A stretch of 22,086 bases of DNA from the NCBI GenBank assembly GCA_964200185.2, contig CAXNAD020000302.1, positions 1 through 22,086 on the forward strand, given 5' to 3'. Under the pieces are notes generated by a model that saw nothing but the letters and a program-made list of their open reading frames with translations, ran no database searches and had not been told where the DNA came from. A program made the position numbers and the translations under genes. Origin of the DNA: Choristocarpus tenellus KU-1152 (lineage: Eukaryota > Phaeophyceae). Below are positions 1-9,201 of this stretch, one piece after another; the first letter of the stretch is position 1, and each line of letters begins with the position of its first letter.

Positions 1-828
1 GTGATTCTCTTCGCCACCCTTGCCTGAGTGAACCACGCCGCCACAGAATCACACGATCCACAATAGCTCCATATTGTGTGTCATCAACGACAAAGAAGTG
101 TACACGAGACAGTAGAGTTTGCGCATGGATGGATGGAAAGGATTTTGAGTGAGATCAGGTCCTAACTGGGACCTTTCCATCGTCACATATTATATTAATT
201 ATACTAGTGAACCCCTCAATGAACGTGTTGATTATCGTACGTTCCAAAGTGTTATATTAGATTTACCCTTTTCCTTCTGAAATCCTTCAACTATGGGCAT
301 CACCATTTCTATTTGGATTGATTGTTTCTAAGCATAAATCAGTCCATGGACATGATGAGGCAATAAGAGGACAAAATGATTGACATACGAAGAGGTTGGG
401 TACTATATAAGAGAGGGTAATTGGAAGCGAAAAAAAACTCTCTTTAATCCCGATCCTCTCTTATTGTATATAAGAGATTTTTCTCTTAAATCGAAGAAAT
501 CGTGATAAGAAAAACTTACGTTATATTGAGCAACACTGGTCATACGCACTTCATACTGTCCCCGAACAACGACAGAGCGATGCCCTTGCTGTATGTGCTT
601 CCCATGTGCCTTATAGAGTAGTTACATGTAGATATGTATTGAACATTGCCCTCGGTGAGCCCATTTCGATGAAGCTGTGGTGGTGCAGCAAGCACCACAT
701 CTACACCATCCCTGCCCAACGTATTCAATTGCATTCTACAAGGATATTATATAGTATTAAAAACGCCACCGTGGATCAAATGCAGTACCACCACCACGCA
801 CCCCCCATCGCACACAGAGTAAAACAAC
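1..828. other. Gene-free stretch at left edge
   Basis: I see no supportable gene here. Open frames are under 80 codons and show no recognisable motif. The only structure is the ATAAGAGAG inverted-repeat cluster at 401-488, listed separately. The right end runs into the 3' end of the minus-strand PIP-box gene. Confidence 0.5.
401..488. repeat. ATAAGAGAG inverted-repeat cluster, copy 1
   Basis: ATAAGAGAGG at 407-416 is mirrored by CCTCTCTTAT at 455-464, a perfect 10-bp inverted pair with a 38-bp spacer. A second perfect hairpin follows at 471-488 (TAAGAGA, TTTT loop, TCTCTTA). The spacer (aattgg, then a purine-rich run, then ctctctt) resembles the spacer of the related cluster at 2825-2939, so the two look like diverged copies of one small inverted-repeat unit. 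TATATAAG also resembles a TATA box, but no gene is placed to use it. Confidence 0.45.
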
Positions 829-1718
829 TTATTCGTTAATAAAAAAATCGCGTCTGCCAAAAAAATCGCGGATATCCGCTTGTTTGATTGCCCTTGCCCC
901 GATTGCGCTGAGCCAAGCCAGCTTTGCTTTCTTGAGATAGTACGAAACATTGTTCATGCTGCACTCTTCGGCGGTTGTTTCTAAGCTTGCAAACTCGTCA
1001 GCTACTTGAGAGTACGGCGGTGGAGTAATCGAGAACACTGAAGAGGCTGCTCCTTTCCTCACGGCCCCCAATGCGTTGCCTCCTCCCATAAACCCATTGT
1101 CATCCTCATCACCCGAGCTTTCATTGCCTGACTGATACAAGGATTCCTCAAGCAGCTGGTCTTTCATGTCCTCTAGAAATGCATTGGTCACTTTATCGTT
1201 GTCTTCCACACTGATCCACGCTCTCACTGCGTCAATGGAAGCCTGAGACGGTTTTCCACTAGGTTTGAGGTACAGAGCGTCAAGAGCATCAGAGAGATCC
1301 TTATCAACATGGCTGCTCCTTGTTCCGACATTCAAGCGCTGCATGATGTGTATCAGCACATCGATGTCCTCAACAGAGTTGTCAGTGCTGGAGCTGAACT
1401 TGTTCAAGGTAGAAGTAGTTTTGCCAAACTTTGAGGTCAGCTCTGCTTGGACAGGGGCAGGGAGGATGTTGACCTTTCTTGTTATTGTAGCGCTTGGACG
1501 CCGTGTTGTCACCTGCTGGAGGACTCGAAGCCTTGCGCTTGGTGGGACTCGCGCAAAATATGCACACGAATTGTATTTCGTTGGCACCAAAAAGGATCCA
1601 CGATGCCGCAAATGCCGTGAAGATAAACGCTACAAACGTGACACTTATGCCATGTAAACTGTGGCGGACCAGGAGTATTGCCCTGTATGTTGCAGCTGGA
1701 TCCCGCTGTGCAGGGCAT
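829..1718 (-). pseudogene. Zinc-finger-like / C-terminal PIP-box protein, frameshifted
   Basis: The longest frame is 829-1611 (260 codons). It ends in KQADIRDFFGRRDFFINE, where Q-A-D-I-R-D-F-F (residues 244-251) fits the PCNA-interacting PIP box Qxx[ILM]xx[FY][FY]. Upstream in a second frame (1509-1718) is C-x2-C-x6-H-x2-C (KCHVCSVYLHGIC). In a third frame (1382-1567) are C-x2-C (CIFC) and the basic, NLS-like SPTKRK. Together they suggest one protein: zinc finger, basic linker, a possibly helical middle, an acidic patch (SGDEDD) and a PIP tail. Joining the frames needs two single-base changes, each at a homopolymer (five T near 1600, three A near 1470). The cause is either decay or sequencing error. 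I do not recognise the family. A transposon-associated protein is my best guess, because PIP tails occur on some transposases, but no catalytic domain is visible. Confidence 0.5.
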
Positions 1719-1930
1719 CGTTATATCTGTACAATACAGTTGTCTAAACTTGATTTTATATTCTGTATGTACTGTACTGTGTAGTATTGAGAGAGAAAAG
1801 ACTGCTATGTTGTATACTGCTAATGGTCTCGATCAGTTTGTTTTACTCACGAATTCTGGATCATTATTCTTTTATTCATGTTTGCTTTCCTCCCTATTCC
1901 CTTTTCTCTCCACATTCTAACAACCCTTGT

Positions 1931-2138
1931 GACCAACCAGTGCGACCTCTTCGCCACTGATTTCCAGCCACCATCTACCTCTGATGACCAACCGGTGCAA
2001 ACCCCCTTTGCCACTGATTTCCAGTCACCCCCCACATCTGATGACCAACCAGGGCGAACCTCCTTCCCCACTGATTTCCAGTCATCCCCCACATCTGATG
2101 ACCAACCAGTGCAACCCCTTTTGCCACTGATTTCCGGT
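1931..2138. repeat. 57-bp minisatellite, about 3.7 copies
   Basis: Units begin with gaccaaccag/gaccaaccgg at 1931, 1986, 2043 and 2100, spaced 55, 57 and 57 bp. Each contains the near-constant core cactgatttcca. Because 57 is a multiple of three, several frames stay open on both strands. The plus strand reads a 19-residue repeat containing TDFQ and TSDDQP, and the minus strand one containing WKSVAKG. No gene context supports translation. Confidence 0.85.
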
Positions 2139-2154
2139 CTCTACGACCCCTTTT

Positions 2155-2345
2155 AACCCTATTCAACCCCACTCAACCCCCCACGGTTACCACTCCACTC
2201 CACCCCACGCCAATTACCACTCCAGTCAACCCCACCCCACTTACCACTCCATCACACCATTGAACATCACTCAACCCCACATCACTCAACACCACTCCAC
2301 AATCACCCAAGAACCCCCCTTCATCATCCCCTTCATACCAAGCCT
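2155..2345. repeat. C-rich low-complexity tract (CCACTC/ACCCC)
   Basis: The plus strand is a degenerate run of accactcca, caacccc and ccacccc words with very few G residues. It directly follows the 57-bp minisatellite. The minus-strand open frame across it (Gly/Val-rich) is a consequence of the simple composition and is not called as a gene. Confidence 0.7.
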
Positions 2346-2824
2346 TTGAGCTAGAGGACATCTACCCCACCCAAACTTAACCTCCCCTTCCACCCTAAGA
2401 TCCAAATCGTTTGTGAGCAAGCGACAGGGCGGGTGGGCGAGAAAGCTTGCTCAGGGGTCCTCTTGATCTAGCCCTACTTGTCTTGCCACCCCAGCCTCAG
2501 GTTTCCTCTTCCATTCAATACTGTCCATTCCTTCTCCACTCGTTCCTCCGCCTGCCACCTATTTTCTTAACCACTCTCTTCCCTCTCTCAACCACTCATT
2601 ACTTAACTCTTCGTTCCCTCCTTGATAAATTTTTATTTCTTTCTGTCCCCTTCCTTCCCCTATGCCCCCAACCAACCAGAATTCTTCCGCCCACAAAACT
2701 CAGACTACTTCATAAACTTTCACTTGTGTACGTTACTTTGTTATATTTTGGTTAAGTTTAGGCTTGCTTTTTGAGAAACCTGTTGGTCAAGAAAATAGTG
2801 AAAAAAAATGCAAGTTTGCTCGAC
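2346..2824. other. Gene-free stretch
   Basis: A pyrimidine-rich plus strand (about 2450-2700) gives one 102-codon frame rich in Leu, Pro and Phe. That is expected from composition and no domain is visible. I see no gene, RNA or repeat boundary here. Confidence 0.4.
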
Positions 2825-2939
2825 ATAAGAGAGAATTGAAAGGAAAACGCAAAAACCTCTCTTATATACTGAAAAGTCATGACAGGGACATGTACCCTCT
2901 CTTATTCCCCGTTTTCTCTTATATCGATCTCTCTTATAC
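2825..2939. repeat. ATAAGAGAG inverted-repeat cluster, copy 2
   Basis: ATAAGAGAG at 2825-2833 is followed by inverse copies (CTCTCTTAT) near 2858, 2897 and 2930 and a shorter one near 2915. The first pair, with its spacer of A-rich and ggaaaacg sequence, resembles 407-464. Read on the minus strand the motif yields repeated Tyr-Lys-Arg codons inside a 95-codon frame, which I regard as a by-product of the DNA repeat. Confidence 0.45.
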
Positions 2940-3128
2940 ACAAGTTCTGCCTCATGTCCTCGAATAAAGTAACACAAAATACAACTCATGCTAAAACCCA
3001 CAGAATACTGTATCACCTTAGACTGCACGCTTATTGACTTTAAGGCTAATAGGACAAAACAATATTTTACTCAATAATGCATCATAAACACAAATAATAT
3101 GTAACAAGGTCACCTTGTAATATTAGTA

Positions 3129-3852
3129 TTATGAAGACGATCTAGCAATAACGGAAGAGTCCATGAGTTTGTCGAGCCCCACCTTGCGCACCGACCCTGT
3201 GTCTCTGGGTTGGAATGCATGATGACACACATTGAAATCACCACAGATTGTGCAGTGACAGACACAATCTGTCGTAGGTGTGTCTTCACAACTCCCATCC
3301 CCTACAAAATCAACCACCAGCTCCCTACTACCCACTACATTAGTCACCAGTTCATCTCCAGTACTTGCTCTGCTTGTGTACCAAGACACAAATATTTCTT
3401 CCATGAAGGTGTTGAGGTTAGAACTACCAGGGTCAACAATCCCTCGTACTCTTTGCAATTCTGTGGCTCACCTGCAGCAGTAGTGATCCTGTTGTTGACT
3501 GACGGGTCTTACCAATGACTCTCTGCTTGGACCTCTGCGACGGCCTCGTCTAAGAGTAGACCCTTTCCCTGTTATAGGGGGCAGTAGCTGCGTTAGACAA
3601 CACCCCAGTATGGATTACCGCATCCATACCGAAATTCCGATCAACAGTGAAGGAACTATCCTCAAGGGTGCAAGGGATGCCCATCCACCTGCAGGCACCA
3701 CATAGTTGACTGACCATAGGCATGGACTGACACACTTGCCCTCCAAATCCAGGACGTGTGAGTGCATGCCTGGTATCTAGATCCCATTTTCCGCGTCCAG
3801 CTATCGACCAGCAGTTCAAAAGAGCCCCCTCTACCCCCAATGAGCGGTTCAC
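3129..3852 (-). other. Two unassigned minus-strand open frames
   Basis: Frames at 3550-3852 (100 codons) and 3129-3458 (109 codons) lie in series on the minus strand. Between them are splice-like signals: tgctgcag before gtgagcc near 3470, and a gtaagacc donor-like site near 3507. The downstream frame is Cys-rich (a CxCxxC cluster followed by GDFNVCHH). I recognise no family. GDFN occurs in endonuclease/exonuclease/phosphatase folds of LINE elements, but the flanking residues do not clearly fit. These may be diverged exons of a mobile-element gene, or chance frames. Confidence 0.2.
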
Positions 3853-3888
3853 TGTGAGGCAGTATTCTGGGGATGGGATCCGAGCCAG

Positions 3889-4134
3889 AGTATCTTAGAG
3901 GGTAGAGCCGCGTCCATATAGGGGACAAAATCCAATGTTGCGATTTTGATATAATTTTGGCTATCATGTTTGTTAGAAGATGTCAATATCCTTGTTCCGG
4001 ACGCACCTTTTCATAACGTACACATTTTACCTACTCCTCAACATTTTGGAGTAGGAAAATGTCGTACAAATACTCTATGGGAAGCCAAGCCCCAAATGGA
4101 CAAACATGGAAAAACTCGTACCCTCTAAGATACT
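3889..4134 (+). mobile_element. TIR element (MITE-like), copy 1
   Basis: The ends are AGTATCTTAGAGGGTA (3889-3904) and its exact reverse complement (4119-4134), giving a 246-bp non-coding unit. Inside, 4022-4062 forms a hairpin (acatttt..ctactcc / ggagtag.aaaatgt). The right half matches the reverse complement of 5701-5850 nearly base for base in many blocks (gtcaatatcctt, acattttacct, ccaaatggac). Size, lack of coding capacity, TIRs and multiple copies fit a MITE. No target-site duplication is obvious, so I cannot assign a superfamily. Confidence 0.8.
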
Positions 4135-5314
4135 TTCAGTCATCCCCCTTACAGTTTCGAGGGGTTGAATGGTTACCTACACATTGGTCCCTTGTTCGCA
4201 CTGGTTCCTGTGATATGCGAAAGCAATACCCAAAGATTCCCTTCAATTACTACTATCTATAGGGAGGTTTGCCAGTGGGCGTGGAACTCATTGAAAATGA
4301 TTCGGTTGAGGAGATGGGTAATTTCATGCCAAGTCCATCTTGGTGTCTCTCCTGCGCAATGCGCTGCCAGGCTGTGGGCTTCTGAGTGTTGCGCTGATGG
4401 GCATATTCGATCCTAATCTATCCAGCATTGACCTATGATCGGGGTGAGGTCCTTGCCCGGGACTCTGTAGATAGGGTTGTGTGAATTGATGCAGAGCCAA
4501 ACTAAACGACAGATGCGCAAGGTTGCATTTCAAGATGCTGGCAAATGTGGAAAATTCGACTTCTTGTACAAAAATGCACATTGGGAATTTTCTTAATTCT
4601 GTACAAAATGTTCAACTGTAAAGACAACCAAAACTCCCTAGTCAACATAATCACTTCATCCTTAGAAGCAAGGGAATATTGCAACAGATGAAAAAGTGTC
4701 TTTAAATAAAAAACAGACAAAACCTGGGTACCTCTCGTTTACTTTCGCTGACTACCAGAGGCTGTACAGATGGTCACACCAGAAGGCTACTCAGAACCCT
4801 TTGCTGTCTTGCCAAGAGAGTGGAGAGGGTGGGTGCCAACGACCCTACAAACCATGCATGTTGGCAGCGGATCATGGAGGATATGGCTTAACATCCTGTG
4901 CAAGTTGGTATTTGACCTTCAACGTTCCCCTCCTCTAGAAAGTGGGATTGATAGGGCACTACAGGGGCTGCTGTCGCCTAGAGAGTATATGCCACTATTC
5001 CCCAACCCTCCACCCTTGCTATACTTATTGTCCTGTCTACTGCTGTTTTCTCCTCTCCAATATAGCCCCATCTGGTGATAAGTCACACTTAGGGTTAGGG
5101 TTAGGTTTACACAGGGACCTTGCTACTCCTCCAAGTTACTGAAGCACTCCAGGCAATGCCGAATGAGAGGCCTATATCGTTAATTTTACAGTTGAGCTCC
5201 TAAACCTTGGTATCCAGGAGAACTTGACCATCCTCCACGGTTTTTATGAGATTGTGTTGGTTGTGTGAGACCAGGAAGTTATACCACAGGTCTGGAAAAG
5301 ATGTGGTCATCACC
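4135..5314. other. Gene-poor stretch
   Basis: No recognisable gene. Frames up to about 100 codons (4770-5078 plus, 4324-4581 minus) have no motif I know. The plus frame through about 4440-4640 has few stops and could be decayed coding DNA, but I cannot identify it. The TTAGGG tract at 5089 is listed separately. Confidence 0.35.
5089..5105 (+). repeat. Short interstitial TTAGGG tract
   Basis: The sequence ttagggttagggttagg is nearly three units of the TTAGGG telomere-type repeat, in the middle of gene-poor, repeat-rich sequence. It is too short to be a telomere. It may be chance or a relic of break repair. Confidence 0.6.
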
Positions 5315-5517
5315 AAGCAGCAGTCAATAATGAAATGTTCCTTTGACAAGTGGGAAGTACATAAAGGGTTGTTCCAGTTCAAGGCAATGCAACCTTCTCC
5401 TCGTGAAACTCTGGATGATACCCAGCACTATCAAATTTCGCCCACAATATTATCGTCCATTTCTTGGATCAGTTCTAGACAAGCTGTATATAGTGTGTCT
5501 AGTAGTGAAAGGCGCTG
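5315..5517 (+). repeat. 203-bp dispersed repeat, copy A
   Basis: The reverse complement matches 15929-16131 over 203 bp without gaps and, by eye, with seven differences (about 96.6% identity). Similarity stops sharply at both ends. On the minus strand a frame reads through with two stop codons (LDTLYTACLELIQEM near one end, SHLSKEHFIIDCC near the other), so it may be a duplicated piece of a gene or mobile element. I do not recognise the protein. Confidence 0.9.
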
Positions 5518-5700
5518 AGGAAGAAGTAGGAATGCACAGATTTTGGCAACTACACTGGCATTTCGTTGGTGTTACATACTGTTGAAGTCCTCCTTAAACT
5601 TGTTGGAACGTGGTTGGAGGATTATGTGGAATGGGAGAACATCCTTCGTAAGGAACAGTGCTCTTTTCGACCTGACCCTCCACAGTGTGCATGGAGTGAA

Positions 5701-5942
5701 AGTATCTTAGAGAGTACGACTTTTGCCCTGTTCGTCCATTTGGTACTTGACTTCCCTTGGGGTTTTTGCGACATTTTCTACTCCAAAATATTTCGGAATA
5801 GGTAAAATGTACATATTTTGAGGAAGTGGGTCTGGAAGAAGGATATTGACACTTCGTAACAAACACAACAGTCAAAATTACATCAGAGTCGCAACTTGGG
5901 TTTTGATCCCCAAATGGACGCGGGTCTACCCTCTAAGATACT
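5701..5942 (-). mobile_element. TIR element (MITE-like), copy 2
   Basis: The left end AGTATCTTAGAGAGTA (5701-5716) and the right end at 5927-5942 form a 16-bp terminal inverted repeat with one mismatch. Here the inverted symmetry continues outward to catggagt/actccatg, so arms of 27 bp (5690-5953) match with two mismatches. It lies opposite to copy 1 and aligns with its reverse complement almost throughout, including the internal hairpin (about 5771-5810). Its right end abuts the reverse transcriptase relic. Confidence 0.8.
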
Positions 5943-5950
5943 TTGACTCC

Positions 5951-6545
5951 ATGATGTACCTTGTACGTGCCCTCAAAGAGCTTGGCTGGGGAAAGCATGC
6001 ACGGCTTTAGTGGAGTTTATTTTATGCTGATGATGCAGGCATTGTACCCTGGACCCAAGGAGTATTGGCCAGGATTATAACAGTGCTGGTGAAGGTGGTC
6101 AGATCATTCAGTCTGACCGTATCGGCAATAAAATAGAGATAGTACCTCTTCGCCCTTCAAATCAGGAAGCAGAAACCATGCAGATTCAGTCACTGTACCA
6201 GACATATAAACAGATTGATACGTTCGTTTGTTTTTGGGGAACCATCAGGGAACATCCCACTACTGATCATGCAGAAGATTCAGAAAGCTTGAAGTTGTTT
6301 TCACAACTACAGCCAAGTTCATTTTGTCAGGATTCCAGGTGTCTCACTTGAGCTTAAGAGTCGAATACTCAAAACTGAAGCACTTGAAGTTCTGATATGG
6401 TTATATAGAGTGGCTATTCCACCAGACTCACTACCTGAAGCTCCGCTCCCATCACCACAAATTCCTCCGCCACATAGGTGTCCGTAAACGGGAATGCACC
6501 GATCATGTCCTATCTTATAAATATGCTCTTACCAAGTCACCAACA
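5951..6545 (+). pseudogene. Reverse transcriptase fragment (non-LTR type), decayed
   Basis: FYADDAGIV at about 6020-6046 is the catalytic YxDD region of a reverse transcriptase, in the YADDAGIV form typical of one widespread non-LTR-like group. It is followed by SFSLTVS, as in RFGLTVS of that group. Downstream, TYKQIDTFVCFWGTIREHP (near 6202-6260, another frame), LELKSRILKTEALEVLIW (near 6340) and LRSHHHKFLRHIGVRKRE (near 6438, a third frame) match the order of conserved blocks after the catalytic site. Coding is spread over three frames with several stop codons, and the upstream fingers and endonuclease are absent. This is a dead 3' fragment of a retroelement. Confidence 0.85.
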
Positions 6546-8070
6546 ACACCACCATCACCAGTGAATGTTGCTTTCTTTGTGGGCTTATTCTTTTGCAACC
6601 TCTCCTCATTTTCTTTCTCCTCTACCCCTCATGGTTTTTGGATGGCGTTTTTCCTCCAATACGTTCTATTCTTCCGTTTCATTTGTTTTTTTTCTTTCAT
6701 TTTTCTTTTCCTTGTTTTTTCTCAAGGTGGACCACAGGATCACTAAGTTAAGGTGTAGAGCAGTAGTACTTCAGTCTTTTTTAAGGCGCTATTTGTGGTA
6801 GATACAACAGTCATCTAGTAGATACAAAAACATCATAATCTTCTATGTATATATTACTTCGAAGTATATACTGTACTCAGTATCATGGGGATGATGCAAC
6901 CAAAGCTTACAGACTTAATAAATGCACATCAATAGCTCTATCGCTGCTGCATTTTTGTGTAGTACTACATACTCCACAAATTCGTAACATAATATTGACC
7001 ATATCTCCGGAGTTTGTGCCAACACTGACCACTGACTACTTGAAATCAGGACTAGTATACACATAGTCCAGTCAAACACAGACAATAATATATCTCCTAA
7101 GAACTTTCAGCACGGCAGTTTTGTGTTGTCTTGAACTCCAAGATCATCGAGTGTAAATTTTGCGAGCGACAAAGGCAGAAAATTGCACCTTCCAGGTGTG
7201 ACATGGACGAGAAAAAATTCAAAGGATGTCACCACCATGGAGTCCAGAACCAAACAACCATAAAAAATAGTGCAAGGAATTAATACGGAAGGGTATGCAA
7301 GGTAAAGCATGTGCACACTGCTATTTCTTTTACACCGTTTTTGTGGCTCCTCTTGTTGCTATTTTCAATCTTGGTGCCATGCTCTCCTCCTGTATTAACT
7401 TGACTTTGGAATGGTGGTATCCATCCACAAGAACATTACACTATGCATTGTCATCTGCAATACGTAATGCATTACGACAAAGTAATCGTCTGTGACGTCA
7501 CTTGAATAATTTGTTAGTGCCAGCCCTCGGCCCCCAAAGTACAATAGGAGTTTAGGCTTTTGGACTATTTTCATCATTTGCGTCACATTTCCGTACCATT
7601 GCAACTATTTTCTTCATACTCACTCCCTAAATTTATTGCCCAGGGTTGTTTCAAATGTACAGGTCGGCTTTACATAATCAAATACTAACATTGGCGAAGC
7701 ACCACATGTCAAGACACCTTCAACTGATCCATCCCATGTTCTACAGAGGTCCTCTATAATAATCCTCCACAGAATGCAGTGTGGGAGTCAATGCACCACT
7801 GACACTAGTTCTCCAGAGTACGGCACCGCGTTATTTGTCCGTCACCCTGGCCCATATATACGCTGAACCATCTTTCACATAGTATGCGCTCGATTTGATG
7901 TTCACACATAGAGTTGATTATGTTGAACGATCTATTTTGACTTCTTTTATGTATGCTTTGGCGATAAAACGATGTGTTGTCCTACTACAAAAGACGTGGG
8001 ATAAAAGGGTCAACTTTTGATGTGAACTTTCCAATCCCCAACCATTTTTTTTTATGACTGTGAAGAAAGG
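6546..8070. other. Gene-free stretch
   Basis: A T-rich run (about 6640-6725) follows the retroelement relic. Beyond it are only short frames without motifs, including a 69-codon minus frame at 7107-7316. I see no splice-supported exon, RNA gene or repeat. Confidence 0.4.
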
Positions 8071-8547
8071 ATGGCATTAAGTGCGCCAAGAGATAAGGCT
8101 CGCACAAATCAAAAGGTTCGAGATGTGGGACTACTTCAACAAATCTTTCTTTTTGGTTCAGTTTTTCTTAGTTTGCACCATTCCCCCCCTTCTTCAATGA
8201 CGGTGATGGAAATCTCTTTTCCACCACCGACACTCCTTTTTAATCTTTTGTCAGGAACAATTCACTACGGTCACGCCTTTTCATTCGATGTGGTGGTGTC
8301 CAGTCTCTTATCTGACCCAATGATAATATTTGAGGTAGTGATATCATTACGATCTCTCAATATGTATTCTATGTTCTGTACCTTGTTAACCATCACAAAT
8401 CATAGTCAAAACGCATCTCACCCCCGTACAACTTGCGCTGCAAGGGACCGAACATCGTTAGTCCTCATCATTGCTTCACTATTCCTTTGCCTGTTTGTGG
8501 CAATAAATATGGTTGTGCATCACAATTATGTGAGGTTCGGCCTCTAA
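8071..8547 (+). CDS. Hypothetical 158-aa hydrophobic open frame
   Basis: A single open frame of 158 codons from an ATG. Hydrophobic stretches near residues 22-36 and near the C-terminus (SLVLIIASLFLCLFVAINMVV) could span a membrane. No family, domain or signal is recognised. Composition is T-rich like the surroundings, and there are no flanking splice signals. It is longer than most chance frames here but may still be non-coding. Confidence 0.2.
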   Translation: MALSAPRDKARTNQKVRDVGLLQQIFLFGSVFLSLHHSPPSSMTVMEISFPPPTLLFNLLSGTIHYGHAFSFDVVVSSLLSDPMIIFEVVISLRSLNMYSMFCTLLTITNHSQNASHPRTTCAARDRTSLVLIIASLFLCLFVAINMVVHHNYVRFGL

Positions 8548-9201
8548 ATTCCACAACCTACAGTGAATTGTTGTGTATCATGTGCCTAGCCCCATAATAG
8601 TTGAGGGTAACTAGCCGCCAGCAATTGCTGTAGAATTCAGGGCAGGCAGGGTCTCGAAGTCATGACTGAAAAACTCATACTATAAGGGAGGGACTTCCTC
8701 TTTCTTCTGTTTTGAAAACCTCTGGACAAAACATCCTTTTTTCTATGTATGTAACACTGTTTTTGTTGATGTCATCCATTATGGGAGTTCTTAGAGTATT
8801 TGAGGCGAAATGATTGATTATGACGCACTCGAAAAGTATTGAAGGATGTGAGGCTAGCAGTATCAACATAGCATTGGCGCAACAGGACCAGCACTAAAAA
8901 CGCAGGTCCAAGCGTCTATTCACCAACTAGAGTGATGGCCATGAAGTCGGAAAATGCTCCAGTGAGGTGTGTGTTCTTTTTTTGTTGTCGAGGACAGTGT
9001 ACTCTCCTCCTTCCGTTTCTCCTCATGTTCAACGTGATCGTAGGAGGGGCATCTGTTGAGGGCATGTCCCTTATCTTACAGTTGATAATAGATAAAGCGC
9101 AAGAGATAACCGCAATGGAGCTAATTCTGGCGAGCTTCCAACGTGTGAACGTTTGTGCCTTACTTGATACAACACCGTCGAGCTGATTTCATTTTCCACA
9201 T
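8548..9201. other. Upstream region of rps1
   Basis: No supported gene. A frame at 8932-9186 is in the same reading frame as rps1 but closes with TGA only 15 bases before the rps1 ATG. It could be 5' leader or an upstream frame. No clear TATA box or other promoter element was found. Confidence 0.35.

Noticed and set aside
1931-2138. Minisatellite as a CRISPR array
   Set aside because: The whole 57-bp unit repeats, with no variable spacers, in a eukaryotic context.
2173-2361. Gly/Val-rich minus-strand open frame
   Set aside because: Explained by the C-rich low-complexity repeat on the opposite strand.
5089-5105. TTAGGG tract as a chromosome end
   Set aside because: Fewer than three units, with unique sequence on both sides.
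8932-9186. 84-codon frame in the same phase as rps1
   Set aside because: It is closed by TGA before the rps1 ATG and lacks any motif; probably leader sequence.
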